From a bacterium (lineage in GTDB: Bacteria; BMS3Abin14): a stretch of DNA of 53,590 nucleotides. A model generated the notes under the pieces. The model saw nothing but the letters and a program-made list of their open reading frames with translations, was not told where the DNA came from and did not search any database. The stretch spans positions 1 through 53,590 of the forward strand of contig JARGFV010000002.1 in NCBI GenBank assembly GCA_029210545.1. The letters are read 5' to 3'. This document shows positions 34,627-44,525 of the stretch, piece after piece. Numbering within the stretch: position 1 is the stretch's first letter; every line of letters begins with the position of its first letter. Position numbers and translations under genes: made by a program.

Positions 34627-35901
34627 ATGAGCTTGCTGATAAGGGGTATCCGGGGGTTCAGGGATATCCCCGCTGAGGAAGCTTTTCGGCATCGCTACGC
34701 AGAGGACCGGACCAGGGAGCATTTCGCCCTTTACGGTTACAGGGAGGTCCGCCTCCCCCTGGTAGAATCCACCGAACTGTTCGCCAGAGGTATCGGTGAG
34801 GCCACCGATATCGTCGAAAAGGAGATGTACACCTTCGAGGATCGGAACGGAGCCAGCCTGACCCTCCGCCCCGAGGGGACCGCTTCGGCCGTGCGAGCCT
34901 ATCTCGAGGGTGGGTGGAAGTCCCAGGGCAGAATCGCCAAGATCTTTTACACAGGGCCCATGTTCCGTTACGAACGTCCCCAGAAGGGCCGGTACAGGCA
35001 GTTCTACCAGGTCGGCCTCGAAGCTGTCGGGGGGGCCGGTCCCATGGTGGACGCCGAGGTCATCGACCTCCTTCACCGGCTTTTCGTGCGGCTCAAAGTG
35101 GACAATGTCAAGATCCTGGTCAACTCCCTTGGCTGTTCCGAATGCCGTCCGGCGTTCAGGGAAAAACTGCTCGCCTTCATCCAGGGAAAGACGGAAGAGC
35201 TTTGCGCCAACTGTGTCCGAAGGACGGGTTCCAACCCTCTCAGGGTGCTGGACTGCAAGGTCCCGTCGTGTCGTGAGGCCCTGACGGGGGCACCGGTGAT
35301 CCTCGACGACCTGTGCGCTGAGTGCGACGATCATTTCAAACGCGTACTCGAGGCGCTGACCGGCCTGGACGTGCCCCACGAGGTGGACCCGGGGATCGTC
35401 AGGGGCCTCGATTACTACAACCGGACAGCTTTCGAGGCCGTGTGTACAGGCCTCGGGGCCCAGAACGCCGTGGCTGCAGGCGGTCGTTACGACGGGCTGG
35501 CCCGGGAGATCGGCGGAGACGTGCCGGGCATCGGTTTTGCCATCGGTCTGGAGAGGCTGACCCTGGTCATGGACTGGGAGGGCCTGGAAGAGGCCGGTCC
35601 CGATTTTTTCGTCGCCTCGGCCACGACAGCCGCAAGGGTCCCGGCCATGGCCCTGGCCGACACTTTGCGAGAGCAGGGGTTCGCGGTCCAGACTGACCTG
35701 GAGGACCGAAGCCTGAAGGCCCAGTTCAGAAGTGCCCACCGCATGGGCGCGGCCCGGGTCCTCATCCTCGGTGACGACGAGTTGGCTGAGGGGTCCGTGC
35801 AGGTCAAGGATTTTGCCACAGGTGAACAGGTAAAGGTGGTACAAGAAAAGTTCGTTGAAGGTCTAAAGGGGCCGCCGCGCCTCTCCGGCAGCATAAAGTA
35901 G
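34627..35901 (+). CDS. hisS: Histidyl-tRNA synthetase
   Basis: 424 aa, class II synthetase. Motifs: IRGIRGFRDIPAEEA, motif 1 region YREVRLPLVESTELFARGIG, motif 2 FYTGPMFRYERPQKGRYRQFYQ (parts: MFRYERPQKGRYRQF), the HisA signature RGLDYYNRTAFE, motif 3 GIGFAIGLERL, and the C-terminal anticodon-binding domain. ATG 34627 is preceded by AAAGGATC. It lies in the same direction as the diguanylate cyclase upstream and the PATAN regulator downstream. Confidence 0.97.
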   Translation: MSLLIRGIRGFRDIPAEEAFRHRYAEDRTREHFALYGYREVRLPLVESTELFARGIGEATDIVEKEMYTFEDRNGASLTLRPEGTASAVRAYLEGGWKSQGRIAKIFYTGPMFRYERPQKGRYRQFYQVGLEAVGGAGPMVDAEVIDLLHRLFVRLKVDNVKILVNSLGCSECRPAFREKLLAFIQGKTEELCANCVRRTGSNPLRVLDCKVPSCREALTGAPVILDDLCAECDDHFKRVLEALTGLDVPHEVDPGIVRGLDYYNRTAFEAVCTGLGAQNAVAAGGRYDGLAREIGGDVPGIGFAIGLERLTLVMDWEGLEEAGPDFFVASATTAARVPAMALADTLREQGFAVQTDLEDRSLKAQFRSAHRMGAARVLILGDDELAEGSVQVKDFATGEQVKVVQEKFVEGLKGPPRLSGSIK

Positions 35902-36015
35902 CGTGAAAATCTCATCCCCGGAATCGCACGGTTTTTCATGTCTTGGCGGTTCCGGGGTTTCCGGCAGCATGGCTTGCTCTCTCCAGGCACTGCCGGAAAG
36001 GGAAGGAGAACGGCG

Positions 36016-37674
36016 ATGATCACATCGGGAAGTCTGAAGAGCATGGATCTGCTCAAGATCCTGAAGAATGCCGTAGCCAAGTCCTTTACCGGGACCATCA
36101 CCCTCAAGGGCAAGACCGGGCTGGCCTCCATCACCCTCAAGGGAGGCGAGGTCGTCTTTATCAGGGAACCGCGGATCAGGAGCAGGCTGGGGCGGTACCT
36201 TGTCAGCCGGAACATCATCACTGAAAAGGAGCTCCAAGGCGCCTTGAACGCGCAGAAAAAGAAAGGGGGCACTTTCCTCGGGGAAGTCCTCATCGAGCAG
36301 GGCGTTATCGACAAGGAGTCGCTGGACCAGGCTATGAAAAACGTGGCCGAAGAGTCTCTGGTGCACCTTTTCACCTGGGAGGAGGGCCTGTTCCGGGTGG
36401 AGGAGGAGGATGTCCCGGGCGACTCCATAGGGGACATCGATTACGAGGCCCTTGCCGGATCGGCCAGGCAGCTGGCTTCCGCCGTGGTGGACGACTGGGC
36501 CATCGACGAGATGATGCCCAAGGAAACCCGGATAAAGGATGACATCCGGGAGGAGATCTTCACGGCCGTCCGCCGCGTCAGCCAGAAACTCCGGGAGCTC
36601 AAGCCCGACGAGGTTGTTCTTCTCGTCGAGGACGAGATGCTCATGCGCGAGATGTTCCGGGACAAGCTCACTACCTTCGGGTTCGAGGTGGACGCGGTGG
36701 AATCTCCCCACAAGGCTCTCGAATTGCTGTCACAGTACGAGGAGGACGGCAAGATACCCATCGTCATCACCGATCTCATTATGCCCACCTTGAGCGGGAA
36801 GGGGATCTTCGGGGGACTCGAGCTTCTCGAGGAGATCCAGAAGACACACGGGCACATCCCGGTCATCGTCAACACGGCCTACCCGGACCCCTCGATCCGC
36901 AGACGGGCCCTCTTTCTGGGAGCCACCTACTATATCAACAAGCCGGAACGCAAGGATATCGCCCCTGACCAGCTGGAAAACCAGCTCAACCTTTTCATCG
37001 AGGAGGTCGCCCTCTGTATCCAGAACGTGATCCAGCGCCACGAGGTCTACTTCGAACGCGATCATCAGAACATCCTGAGAGAGGAACTCCTTTCCCAGCT
37101 CATCCAGTCCCGTGAGGAGCTGCAGAAGGTGGGAGAGGTCGTCCAGAGGGACTCGGGGGACATCAAGTTCCTGTCGGAGACGAGCGCAAAGATGGTGCGG
37201 GACAAGAGCCTGGGTAAAATGGCGGAGGTCATTGTGAACTTCGCTGCTGCCGAGATGGACCGTTGCGCGATCCTGCTCGTCCGCAAGGACGACGTCACAG
37301 GGTTCTACGGCTCAGACCGGCGCCCGAGGGGGGAGGGGTTCGGCGGGGCGATCAAGGGGCTGGCCATGAGCGTGTCCGATTCCCCCCTGCTCAGGCAGGC
37401 CGTGGAAGGGAAGAAGGTTGTCACCATGGAAAACCCCGGCGATCAGCTGGGAGCTGTCCTGAAGGGTGTCCTGGGTGACCCGCCCCCCCATCACACGGTG
37501 GTTCTTCCCATCATGGTGCAGAACATGGCCGTTGCCCTGCTCTATGGTGACGTGGTCCCCGGCGGGCCGCCGCCCAGGGAGATCGAGTCCCTCGAGATCC
37601 TGATGAACCTGGCCTCCCTTTCCCTCGAGATCCAGCAGCAGCAGGTCATGATCAAGAGGTTGAAAGGGAGTTAG
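36016..37674 (+). CDS. PATAN (DUF4388)-REC-GAF signalling protein
   Basis: 552 aa. Residues 1-150: PATAN/DUF4388-type domain (GSLKSMDLLKILKNAVAKS, GTITLKGKTGLASITLKGGEVVFI in parts, then LVSRNIITEKELQGALNAQKKKGG, the second motif resembling the MshEN-like segment). Residues 200-335: receiver domain (VLLVEDEMLMREMF, D253 in ITDLIMP). Residues 370-410 are helical; 395-550 a GAF-like domain (LGKMAEVIVNFAAAEMDRCAILL). No output enzyme is seen. ATG 36016 has GGAAGGAG upstream; an upstream in-frame ATG (35938) lacks support. Placed between hisS and aspS, probably without functional relation. Confidence 0.83.
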   Translation: MITSGSLKSMDLLKILKNAVAKSFTGTITLKGKTGLASITLKGGEVVFIREPRIRSRLGRYLVSRNIITEKELQGALNAQKKKGGTFLGEVLIEQGVIDKESLDQAMKNVAEESLVHLFTWEEGLFRVEEEDVPGDSIGDIDYEALAGSARQLASAVVDDWAIDEMMPKETRIKDDIREEIFTAVRRVSQKLRELKPDEVVLLVEDEMLMREMFRDKLTTFGFEVDAVESPHKALELLSQYEEDGKIPIVITDLIMPTLSGKGIFGGLELLEEIQKTHGHIPVIVNTAYPDPSIRRRALFLGATYYINKPERKDIAPDQLENQLNLFIEEVALCIQNVIQRHEVYFERDHQNILREELLSQLIQSREELQKVGEVVQRDSGDIKFLSETSAKMVRDKSLGKMAEVIVNFAAAEMDRCAILLVRKDDVTGFYGSDRRPRGEGFGGAIKGLAMSVSDSPLLRQAVEGKKVVTMENPGDQLGAVLKGVLGDPPPHHTVVLPIMVQNMAVALLYGDVVPGGPPPREIESLEILMNLASLSLEIQQQQVMIKRLKGS

Positions 37675-37703
37675 TTAACAGTGAAACGTGTATGGCTTAT
37701 TCC

Positions 37704-37724
37704 CAATCACGAATCACGAGTCAC
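37704..37724. repeat. Heptad run before aspS (CAATCAC, GAATCAC, GAGTCAC)
   Basis: Three in-phase units ending seven bases before TTAAGGAG, the aspS ribosome site. The left partner (GTTAACAGTGAAACGTG, 37674-37690) is degenerate. Words are of the same NAATCAC type as before valS and aroQ. Confidence 0.65.
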
Positions 37725-37745
37725 GGCTAATTAAGGAGAACCACC

Positions 37746-39548
37746 TTGGAAAAGAGATCAAGCAAACTGGACCTGCTCGGAGACTGGCAACGCACTCATC
37801 ACTGCAGTCAACTCACCGAGGCAGACGTCGGTGAGAAGGTTCTCCTCATGGGCTGGATCCTGAGGCGCCGTGACCATGGAGGTCTCATCTTCGTCGATCT
37901 CAGGGACAGGTGGGGGATCACCCAGGTCGTGTTCAACCCGGAGAACGAACCGGTTTCCCACAAAAAGGCCGAGGCCCTCCGGTCCGAATGGGTCATCGCT
38001 GTCAGGGGAAAGGTGATCGCGCGTCCCGAAGGGATGCAGAACCCGGATCTCACCACGGGCGCAATCGAAGTCATGGCCAGTGAACTGAGGATCCTCAACA
38101 CCAGCGCGACCCCTCCTTTTGCCATTGATGAACGGGAAGGTACCGATATCGCCGAAAACCTCCGGCTCACGTACCGCTACCTGGACCTCCGGAGGGAGAG
38201 CCTGAAGAAGAACATGGTCTTAAGGTCCCTGGTGAGCAAGCGGGTCCGGGATTTCTTCTACAACGAAGAGTTCCTGGAGATCGAAACGCCGTTTCTGACC
38301 AAAAGCACCCCGGAGGGGGCCCGTGACTACCTTGTTCCCAGCCGCATCCAGCACGGGCACATGTATGCCCTTCCCCAGTCCCCCCAACTGTTCAAGCAGC
38401 TGCTCATGGTGTCCGGCTATGACCGCTACTTCCAGATCGTCCACTGTTTCAGGGACGAGGACCTCAGGGCAGACCGCCAGCCGGAGTTCACCCAGATAGA
38501 CGTGGAGATGTCGTTTATCACCGAAGACGTCCTGTTCGACGTTATGGAACGAATGATCACCGACCTGTTCAGCTTTGCCCTGGACACCCGGATCCAGTCG
38601 TCTTTCCCAAGGTTGTCCTATTCGGAGGCCCTGGACCGGTTCGGTCTGGACCGGCCCGACACCCGGTTCGCCATGGAACTCGTTGACCTGAGCGGACCGC
38701 TGAGCCGGACAGAGGCCAGACTTTTTTCAGAGACGGTGGCCGGCGGCGGGATCGTCAAGGCCATCAACGTTAAAGAAGGTGCGCGGCTGTCACGGAAAGA
38801 GCTGGACGAACTTGCCGATCACGTTGCCATTTACGGCGCAAAGGGTCTTGCGTGGTTCAAGAACAACCCCGACGGCTGGCAGTCGCCCCTGGCCAAGTTC
38901 ATCGGTGAGGATGTCCGCGGCCAGATCGCGCAGGCCGCCGGGTTTGAAACCGGCGATCTGCTCCTGGTCGTTGCCGGTGACTCCGCCATGGTCAACGAGT
39001 CCCTCGGACAGCTCAGGCTCCATGTTGCCCAGAAACTGGACCTCATCCCCGCGGGGCGGTTCGACTTCCTCTGGGTGGTTGATTTCCCCCTTTTCGAATA
39101 CGATGCCAGGGACGGACGCTACTATTCCATGCACCACCCCTTCACCTCCCCGGTGGAGGACGATATCCCCCTGCTTGGGACCGATCCCGGGAAGGTGAGG
39201 GCACGGGCCTACGACATGGTCCTCAACGGTTCGGAGATCGGCGGCGGAAGCATCAGGATCCACCGTCAGGATATCCAGAGCGCCGTCTTCCAGCTTCTCA
39301 ACATCGGTCCCGAGGAGGCAAGGGAGAAGTTCGGATTTCTCCTCGACGCCCTCCAGTATGGCGCCCCGCCCCACGGCGGCATCGCCTTCGGACTGGACAG
39401 GATCATGATGCTCCTTACTGGCGCAACCTCCATCAGGGACGTGATCCCCTTCCCCAAAACCCAGAAGGCAACCTGCCTGCTCACCGGCGCGCCGAGCGCG
39501 GTGGACCCCGCACAGCTGGCGGAGCTGGGGTTGCGGCTGAAGAAATAG
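37746..39548 (+). CDS. aspS: Aspartyl-tRNA synthetase
   Basis: 600 aa, bacterial-type AspRS. N-terminal OB fold anticodon-binding domain ([23 protein letters not shown] in parts), motif 2 [18 protein letters not shown], the bacterial GAD insertion (about 290-420), and motif 3 [17 protein letters not shown] start is supported by TTAAGGAG at an ideal distance. Whether it is discriminating or also charges tRNA-Asn cannot be settled without knowing whether gatCAB is present. Confidence 0.97.
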   Translation: MEKRSSKLDLLGDWQRTHHCSQLTEADVGEKVLLMGWILRRRDHGGLIFVDLRDRWGITQVVFNPENEPVSHKKAEALRSEWVIAVRGKVIARPEGMQNPDLTTGAIEVMASELRILNTSATPPFAIDEREGTDIAENLRLTYRYLDLRRESLKKNMVLRSLVSKRVRDFFYNEEFLEIETPFLTKSTPEGARDYLVPSRIQHGHMYALPQSPQLFKQLLMVSGYDRYFQIVHCFRDEDLRADRQPEFTQIDVEMSFITEDVLFDVMERMITDLFSFALDTRIQSSFPRLSYSEALDRFGLDRPDTRFAMELVDLSGPLSRTEARLFSETVAGGGIVKAINVKEGARLSRKELDELADHVAIYGAKGLAWFKNNPDGWQSPLAKFIGEDVRGQIAQAAGFETGDLLLVVAGDSAMVNESLGQLRLHVAQKLDLIPAGRFDFLWVVDFPLFEYDARDGRYYSMHHPFTSPVEDDIPLLGTDPGKVRARAYDMVLNGSEIGGGSIRIHRQDIQSAVFQLLNIGPEEAREKFGFLLDALQYGAPPHGGIAFGLDRIMMLLTGATSIRDVIPFPKTQKATCLLTGAPSAVDPAQLAELGLRLKK

Positions 39549-39566
39549 CTGTTTCCTCAGTCGAGT

Positions 39567-39594
39567 ATCCAGTCCCTGATATCCAGTGCCTGGG
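39567..39594. repeat. Period-7/14 run ATCCAGT
   Basis: ATCCAGT, CCCTGAT, ATCCAGT, GCCTGGG: an alternating heptad pattern 20 bases after the aspS stop. The rest of the spacer up to 39730 shows no gene or recognisable site. Confidence 0.5.
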
Positions 39595-39730
39595 AAAACA
39601 GGGCGAAGTTTCATGGAGCTGAGAACGAAGAAATACTGCTTCGCGCTTCGTCCTTTGCCCTTGTGCTGGTAGTCGAACCAGACACTGCTCCGGAATCGCC
39701 TGAAAAAGGCGATCTCCTCACACAAAACCC

Positions 39731-39759
39731 TTGACAGCTGAAGATCAGGTATATATAGG
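39731..39759 (+). promoter_or_regulatory. Candidate promoter of a non-coding transcription unit
   Basis: TTGACA (39731-39736), 17-base spacer, TATAGG (39754-39759); an alternative -10 TATATA lies two bases earlier. The -10 end runs into a 28-bp palindrome. Confidence 0.55.
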
Positions 39760-39782
39760 TATACTGTATACAGTATACCTAT
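39755..39782. promoter_or_regulatory. 28-bp perfect palindrome, likely operator
   Basis: The half-site ATAGGTATACTGTA is followed by its exact reverse complement. AT-rich palindromes overlapping a -10 element are typical operators for dimeric repressors. No regulator gene is adjacent, so the cognate protein is unknown. Confidence 0.65.
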
Positions 39783-39906
39783 GGTGACTGTTAAATCCAG
39801 TGTCAGGCCTCTGCCGACCTGGATCGGCGATCCCCCCTCCGCCGGTTCAGACGGAAGGCCGGTTCGAAGGGGGCGCGGCATCTATGCCGCACCCCCTTCT
39901 TTTTTT
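39766..39906 (+). ncRNA. Candidate structured small RNA
   Basis: From the predicted start just after 39759 to the terminator at 39869-39906 is about 140 nt without a convincing reading frame (a 49-codon frame from ATG 39781 runs through the terminator). The RNA contains GCCGACCTGGATCGGC (stem GCCGA / TCGGC) and TCCGCCGGTTCAGACGGA (stem TCCG / CGGA), plus CCCCCC near 39832 that could pair with the terminator-side GGGGG, suggesting alternative folds. No known RNA family was recognised. Confidence 0.45.
39869..39906 (+). terminator. Rho-independent terminator of the candidate small RNA
   Basis: Stem GGGGG-C-GCGGCA / TGCCGC-A-CCCCC with loop TCTA (one internal mismatch), followed by TTCTTTTTTT. 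A strong terminator more than 300 bases downstream of aspS, so it is more likely to serve the unit starting at 39731. Confidence 0.82.
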
Positions 39907-41187
<1,281 letters not shown>

Positions 41188-41217
41188 TGAGAGACAGCGT
41201 TTCGGTTCACTAGTTCA

Positions 41218-41265
41218 GGGAGGCAGATCGCTGGCTGGTTCAGTGGCTGCCTCCCTCTCTTTTTC
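41218..41265 (+). terminator. Rho-independent terminator of mdh
   Basis: Stem GGGAGGCAG / CTGCCTCCC with a 20-base loop, followed by TCTCTTTTT. It separates mdh from the fumarase genes. Confidence 0.75.
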
Positions 41266-41348
41266 CCGATGCCCGTTCCACTATTCGGACCAGCCGGTCC
41301 GCTGCTTAAGGACAGGTGGAAGCGGGTAATACACCGGAGGGGGAGATA

Positions 41349-42188
41349 ATGAGAGAAATTTCAGTTGGCCAGATCACGGGCGCGGTCAAGGATCTCTCCA
41401 TGAGTGCCGCTTATCACCTGGGCGACGACGTGGTCAAGGCCCTGGAAAAAGGTCTCGAGAACGAGACCTCGCCCACTGGGAAAGATGTCCTCAATCAGCT
41501 CCTGGAAAACGCCCGGATCGCCGACGAGGGAAAGTTCCCCATGTGCCAGGACACTGGTTTCGCCGTTGTATTTGTGGAACTGGGCCAGGACGTCCACGTC
41601 GCTGGAGGAGACCTTAACGAGGCCATCCACGAAGGTGTGCGTCAGGGCTACCAGGAAGCGTACCTTCGCAAGAGCGTCTGCCACCCCTTCACACGGAAGA
41701 ACACCGGGGACAATACCCCCGCCATCATCCACGTGAAGATCGTTCCGGGCGACAGGATCAAACTCACCCTCGCCGGCAAGGGCGGCGGCAGTGAGAACAT
41801 GAGCCGCGTCATGATGCTCAAACCCTCTGACGGGAAGCAGGGAATCATCGATTACGTGGTCCAGAGGGTCAAGGAATCCGGTCCCAACCCCTGTCCGCCC
41901 ATCATCGTGGGTGTGGGCATCGGGGGGACCTTTGAAAAAGCGGCCATGCTTGCCAAGGAGTCCCTTTTACGGCACCTGGGAGAACCCAACCCCGATCCCG
42001 AACTCGCTGAGATGGAACAGACCATTCTAGAGCTTGTCAACAAGCTGGGTGTGGGTCCGGCGGGCCTGGGCGGACGGACCACTTCGCTGGCTGTTCACGT
42101 GGAGATGCATCCGTGCCACATCGCCAGCCTGCCCGTCGCCGTCAACATCAACTGCCATGCCCATCGGCACAAGGAATTAATTATTTAG
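41349..42188 (+). CDS. Fumarate hydratase class I, alpha subunit
   Basis: 279 aa, alpha half of the two-subunit, oxygen-sensitive [4Fe-4S] fumarase (TtdA/FumA N-terminal type). Motifs: FPMCQDTGFAVVF with a cluster-ligand Cys, NTGDNTPAIIHV, GKGGGSENMSR, and the Cys/His-rich end (MHPCHIASLPVAVNINCHAHR, quoted in part). ATG 41349 follows GGGGGAGATA. Members of this family can be fumarase or tartrate dehydratase; mdh next door favours fumarase. A strong hairpin follows within the operon. Confidence 0.93.
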   Translation: MREISVGQITGAVKDLSMSAAYHLGDDVVKALEKGLENETSPTGKDVLNQLLENARIADEGKFPMCQDTGFAVVFVELGQDVHVAGGDLNEAIHEGVRQGYQEAYLRKSVCHPFTRKNTGDNTPAIIHVKIVPGDRIKLTLAGKGGGSENMSRVMMLKPSDGKQGIIDYVVQRVKESGPNPCPPIIVGVGIGGTFEKAAMLAKESLLRHLGEPNPDPELAEMEQTILELVNKLGVGPAGLGGRTTSLAVHVEMHPCHIASLPVAVNINCHAHRHKELII

Positions 42189-42228
42189 GAACCCGCTAAA
42201 CAGATGTGCGGTTTCCTAAATAATTAAT
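42176..42228. repeat. 21-bp stem-loop between the fumarase subunit genes
   Basis: ATTAATTATTTAGGAACCCG + C (42176-42196) pairs with 42208-42228 at 20 of 21 positions, loop of 11. The left arm includes the last codons and stop of the alpha gene. There is no T-run, so RNA processing or stability between the two subunits is more likely than termination. Confidence 0.75.
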
Positions 42229-42324
42229 CTGAAAGGGAGTCAGGGTCCTGGATAAAGGGGAATATTAGTCTTGATTTCAGACATCGTTTCCGGATTCTGC
42301 GAAACGATGTTCAGGAGAAATAAA

Positions 42325-42882
42325 ATGTCTGATCCAATCGTACTTACCCCTCCGCTCACCGACGAGGACGTGGCCGGCCTGAGGGCGGGAGACCGGGTGC
42401 TCATCACAGGGTCGATTCTCACCGGCCGGGACGCGGCCCACAAGAGGCTGGTGGACCTGCTCGACAAAGGGGAAGAACTCCCTGTGGATGTCAAGGGACA
42501 GATCATCTATTTCGTTGGCCCGTCCCCGACGAGACCGGGTGAGGCCATCGGCTCTGCAGGACCGACTACGAGCTACCGCATGGACGCCTATTCACCCATC
42601 CTCATCGAGATGGGGCTGAAAGGGATGATCGGCAAGGGGACCCGCTCACGGGAGGTCAGGGACGCCATGTCGGAGCACAAGGCCGTCTACTTCGCTGCCG
42701 TTGGCGGCGCCGCGGCTCTCATCTCCAGACGCATCGAGTCCTGCGAGATCCTCGCCTACGAGGACCTCGGGCCCGAGGCGATCCGGAGGCTGGAGGTAAA
42801 GGATTTTCCGGTCATCGTCGTCAACGACACGGTGGGAAACGATCTGTATGAGCAGGGCGTCGAGGAATACAAGATAGCCTGA
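42325..42882 (+). CDS. Fumarate hydratase class I, beta subunit
   Basis: 185 aa, beta half of class I fumarase (FumA C-terminal / TtdB type). Motifs: LRAGDRVLITGSILTGRDAAHKR in parts, YFVGPSPTRPGEAIGSAGPTTS, MIGKGTRS and FAAVGGAAAL. ATG 42325 has AGGAG eight bases upstream; an earlier in-frame ATG (42271) adds non-homologous residues. Element copy C begins three bases after the stop. Confidence 0.94.
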   Translation: MSDPIVLTPPLTDEDVAGLRAGDRVLITGSILTGRDAAHKRLVDLLDKGEELPVDVKGQIIYFVGPSPTRPGEAIGSAGPTTSYRMDAYSPILIEMGLKGMIGKGTRSREVRDAMSEHKAVYFAAVGGAAALISRRIESCEILAYEDLGPEAIRRLEVKDFPVIVVNDTVGNDLYEQGVEEYKIA

Positions 42883-42885
42883 AAA

Positions 42886-43044
42886 TTGATGGACTCGCAA
42901 AAAGTCCATCAATGCGCCCCGCGCGGGGCGCCCAAATCAATGACTCACTCCGTAAGTCATTGATTTGTAAGGAAAGGGAAAACGACGCTTTTCCCTTTCC
43001 GTGGAGCGAAAAGTCCCGGATTGGACTTTTTGCGACCCTGTCAA
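42886..43044 (+). repeat. Multi-hairpin element, copy C (complete)
   Basis: 159 bp with the same five stems and terminal inverted repeats as copy B. S2 differs from B as GCGCCCCGC / GCGGGGCGC against GCACCCCGC / GCGGGGTGC, a paired change (G-C for A-T). It fills the fumarase-mqnD spacer: it begins three bases after one stop codon and ends 12 bases before the next start, so mqnD's ribosome site (AAGGTGG) starts at its edge. Confidence 0.92.
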
Positions 43045-43056
43045 AGGTGGATCTGA

Positions 43057-43893
43057 ATGGAAATATCTGAGCAATATTCCGAAACCCGCCGGCTATTGAC
43101 CCTGGGGTTTTCACCCTGCCCTAACGACACTTTTATTTTCCATGGAATCGCCAGTGGAAAGCTGACGATGCCGGGGTATGAATTTACCTCCGAGTTGCAC
43201 GATGTTGAGACCCTCAACCAGATGGCAGCAGAGGGCACTCTTGATATAACAAAGCTGTCCTTTCACGCCTGGCTCAGGGTCAAACCCAGGTACCGGATGC
43301 TGGCGAGCGGCGGCGCCCTGGGCTATGGATGCGGGCCTGTCGTCATGGCCCGCAGCCAATTGACAAGAGTCGATATCGCGCACTGCAGGGTCGTGCTCCC
43401 TGGTGATTGGACGACAGCCCACCTTCTTTTTCGCCTCTGGGCTCCCGAAGCGGAAGACCGATATTTCCTTCCCTACGATCACATCTTCAGGGCCGTGGCG
43501 TCAGGAGAGGCGGATTGTGGGGTGATCATCCATGAAAACCGGTTCACTTTTGAACAGGCCGGTTTTCACGCCATCGTCGATCTCGGGGCCTGGTGGGAAA
43601 GGGAGACCAACCTGCCGATCCCTCTGGGGTGCATTGCCGCCCGGCGTTCTCTTTCAGCCGAGACCACCTGCGCCATTGAAGATTTAATCCGCCGGAGCAT
43701 CCGGATGGCGATAGACGATCCGGAGAGCGTATTCCCCTACGTCCGTCAACACGCCCAGGAAATGGATGATCCCGTAATCGCGCGGCACATCCGGACCTTC
43801 GTAAATGACCTCAGCCTGGACCTTGGAGAGAATGGACACGCTGCGGTTGCCGCCCTCGAAAAAAAAGCCCTCATGGCTGGAGTGTTGGGATGA
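43057..43893 (+). CDS. mqnD: 1,4-dihydroxy-6-naphthoate synthase MqnD
   Basis: 278 aa. The start LTLGFSPCPNDTFIFHG is diagnostic of MqnD, followed by HDVETLNQMA, DITKLSFHAW, GGALGYGCGPVV, GEADCGVIIHENRFTF and PIPLGCIAARR. It converts cyclic dehypoxanthinyl futalosine to 1,4-dihydroxy-6-naphthoate in menaquinone synthesis. First gene of the cluster; it overlaps mqnB by four bases. Confidence 0.95.
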   Translation: MEISEQYSETRRLLTLGFSPCPNDTFIFHGIASGKLTMPGYEFTSELHDVETLNQMAAEGTLDITKLSFHAWLRVKPRYRMLASGGALGYGCGPVVMARSQLTRVDIAHCRVVLPGDWTTAHLLFRLWAPEAEDRYFLPYDHIFRAVASGEADCGVIIHENRFTFEQAGFHAIVDLGAWWERETNLPIPLGCIAARRSLSAETTCAIEDLIRRSIRMAIDDPESVFPYVRQHAQEMDDPVIARHIRTFVNDLSLDLGENGHAAVAALEKKALMAGVLG

Positions 43894-44525
43894 TCGGGCT
43901 GGTTTATGCAACCAGGGCGGAAGCAGACCCGTTCCTGAAAATGGCCAAAGCCCGCGCAGTGCAGGGCAAACCGTTTGAACTGTTCGAGATCATCGTGCAG
44001 GGGATTAGCGAAACAATGGTTGTCGTCAGCGGGATGGGAAAAGTGCCGGCGGCTCTGGCGACCCAGATGCTGATCCGTGACAACCCCCTGAAACTTGTCG
44101 TCAACGCCGGTATCTGCGGCTCTCTTACGGATCGCCCGGGCGTGAAACCCGGCGCCGTGTTTCGAGTGGACTCAGTCTCCGGGGGAGAGTCCGTCCATGG
44201 AATACCTGAGGTATCCGCGGAGTGCTGTACCGGAATGTTCGTAGAACTCGAAGGGACCACGTTGGTGACCTTTGACCGGCCGGTATTTGACAGTCAGGAG
44301 CGCCTTGCCCTGTCCAGACGGGGGGAACTGGTCGACATGGAAGGCTATTCCGTGGCTCATGTTGCCGGGATGAACGGTGTTTCCTGCGCCATAATCAAAG
44401 GTGTGACCGACCTCGCCGGGGAAGGCGACCGCCGTATGCTGCGCCTCAATCTTGCACCCGTCGCGGAAAAAGTTGCCGGCCTTGTGTGGCACGAAATCGT
44501 TCGATTGATGGAGGTTCGACGTTGA
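43890..44525 (+). CDS. mqnB: Futalosine hydrolase / MTA-SAH nucleosidase-like MqnB
   Basis: 211 aa, PNP/MTAN-type nucleosidase fold: YATRAEADPFL, VVSGMGKVPAALATQ, NAGICGSL, VDMEGYSVAHVA (ribose-binding Glu) and KGVTDLAGEGD (catalytic Asp). It removes the base from (amino)futalosine to give dehypoxanthinyl futalosine. No separate aminofutalosine deaminase is in the cluster, so direct action on aminofutalosine is plausible. Overlaps mqnD and mqnP. Confidence 0.9.
   Translation: MIGLVYATRAEADPFLKMAKARAVQGKPFELFEIIVQGISETMVVVSGMGKVPAALATQMLIRDNPLKLVVNAGICGSLTDRPGVKPGAVFRVDSVSGGESVHGIPEVSAECCTGMFVELEGTTLVTFDRPVFDSQERLALSRRGELVDMEGYSVAHVAGMNGVSCAIIKGVTDLAGEGDRRMLRLNLAPVAEKVAGLVWHEIVRLMEVRR

Noticed and set aside
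39841-39900. GGTTCGAAG string considered as a tRNA T-loop
   Set aside because: The flanking five bases cannot pair as a T-stem and no acceptor or anticodon stem fits; the region is a terminator hairpin.
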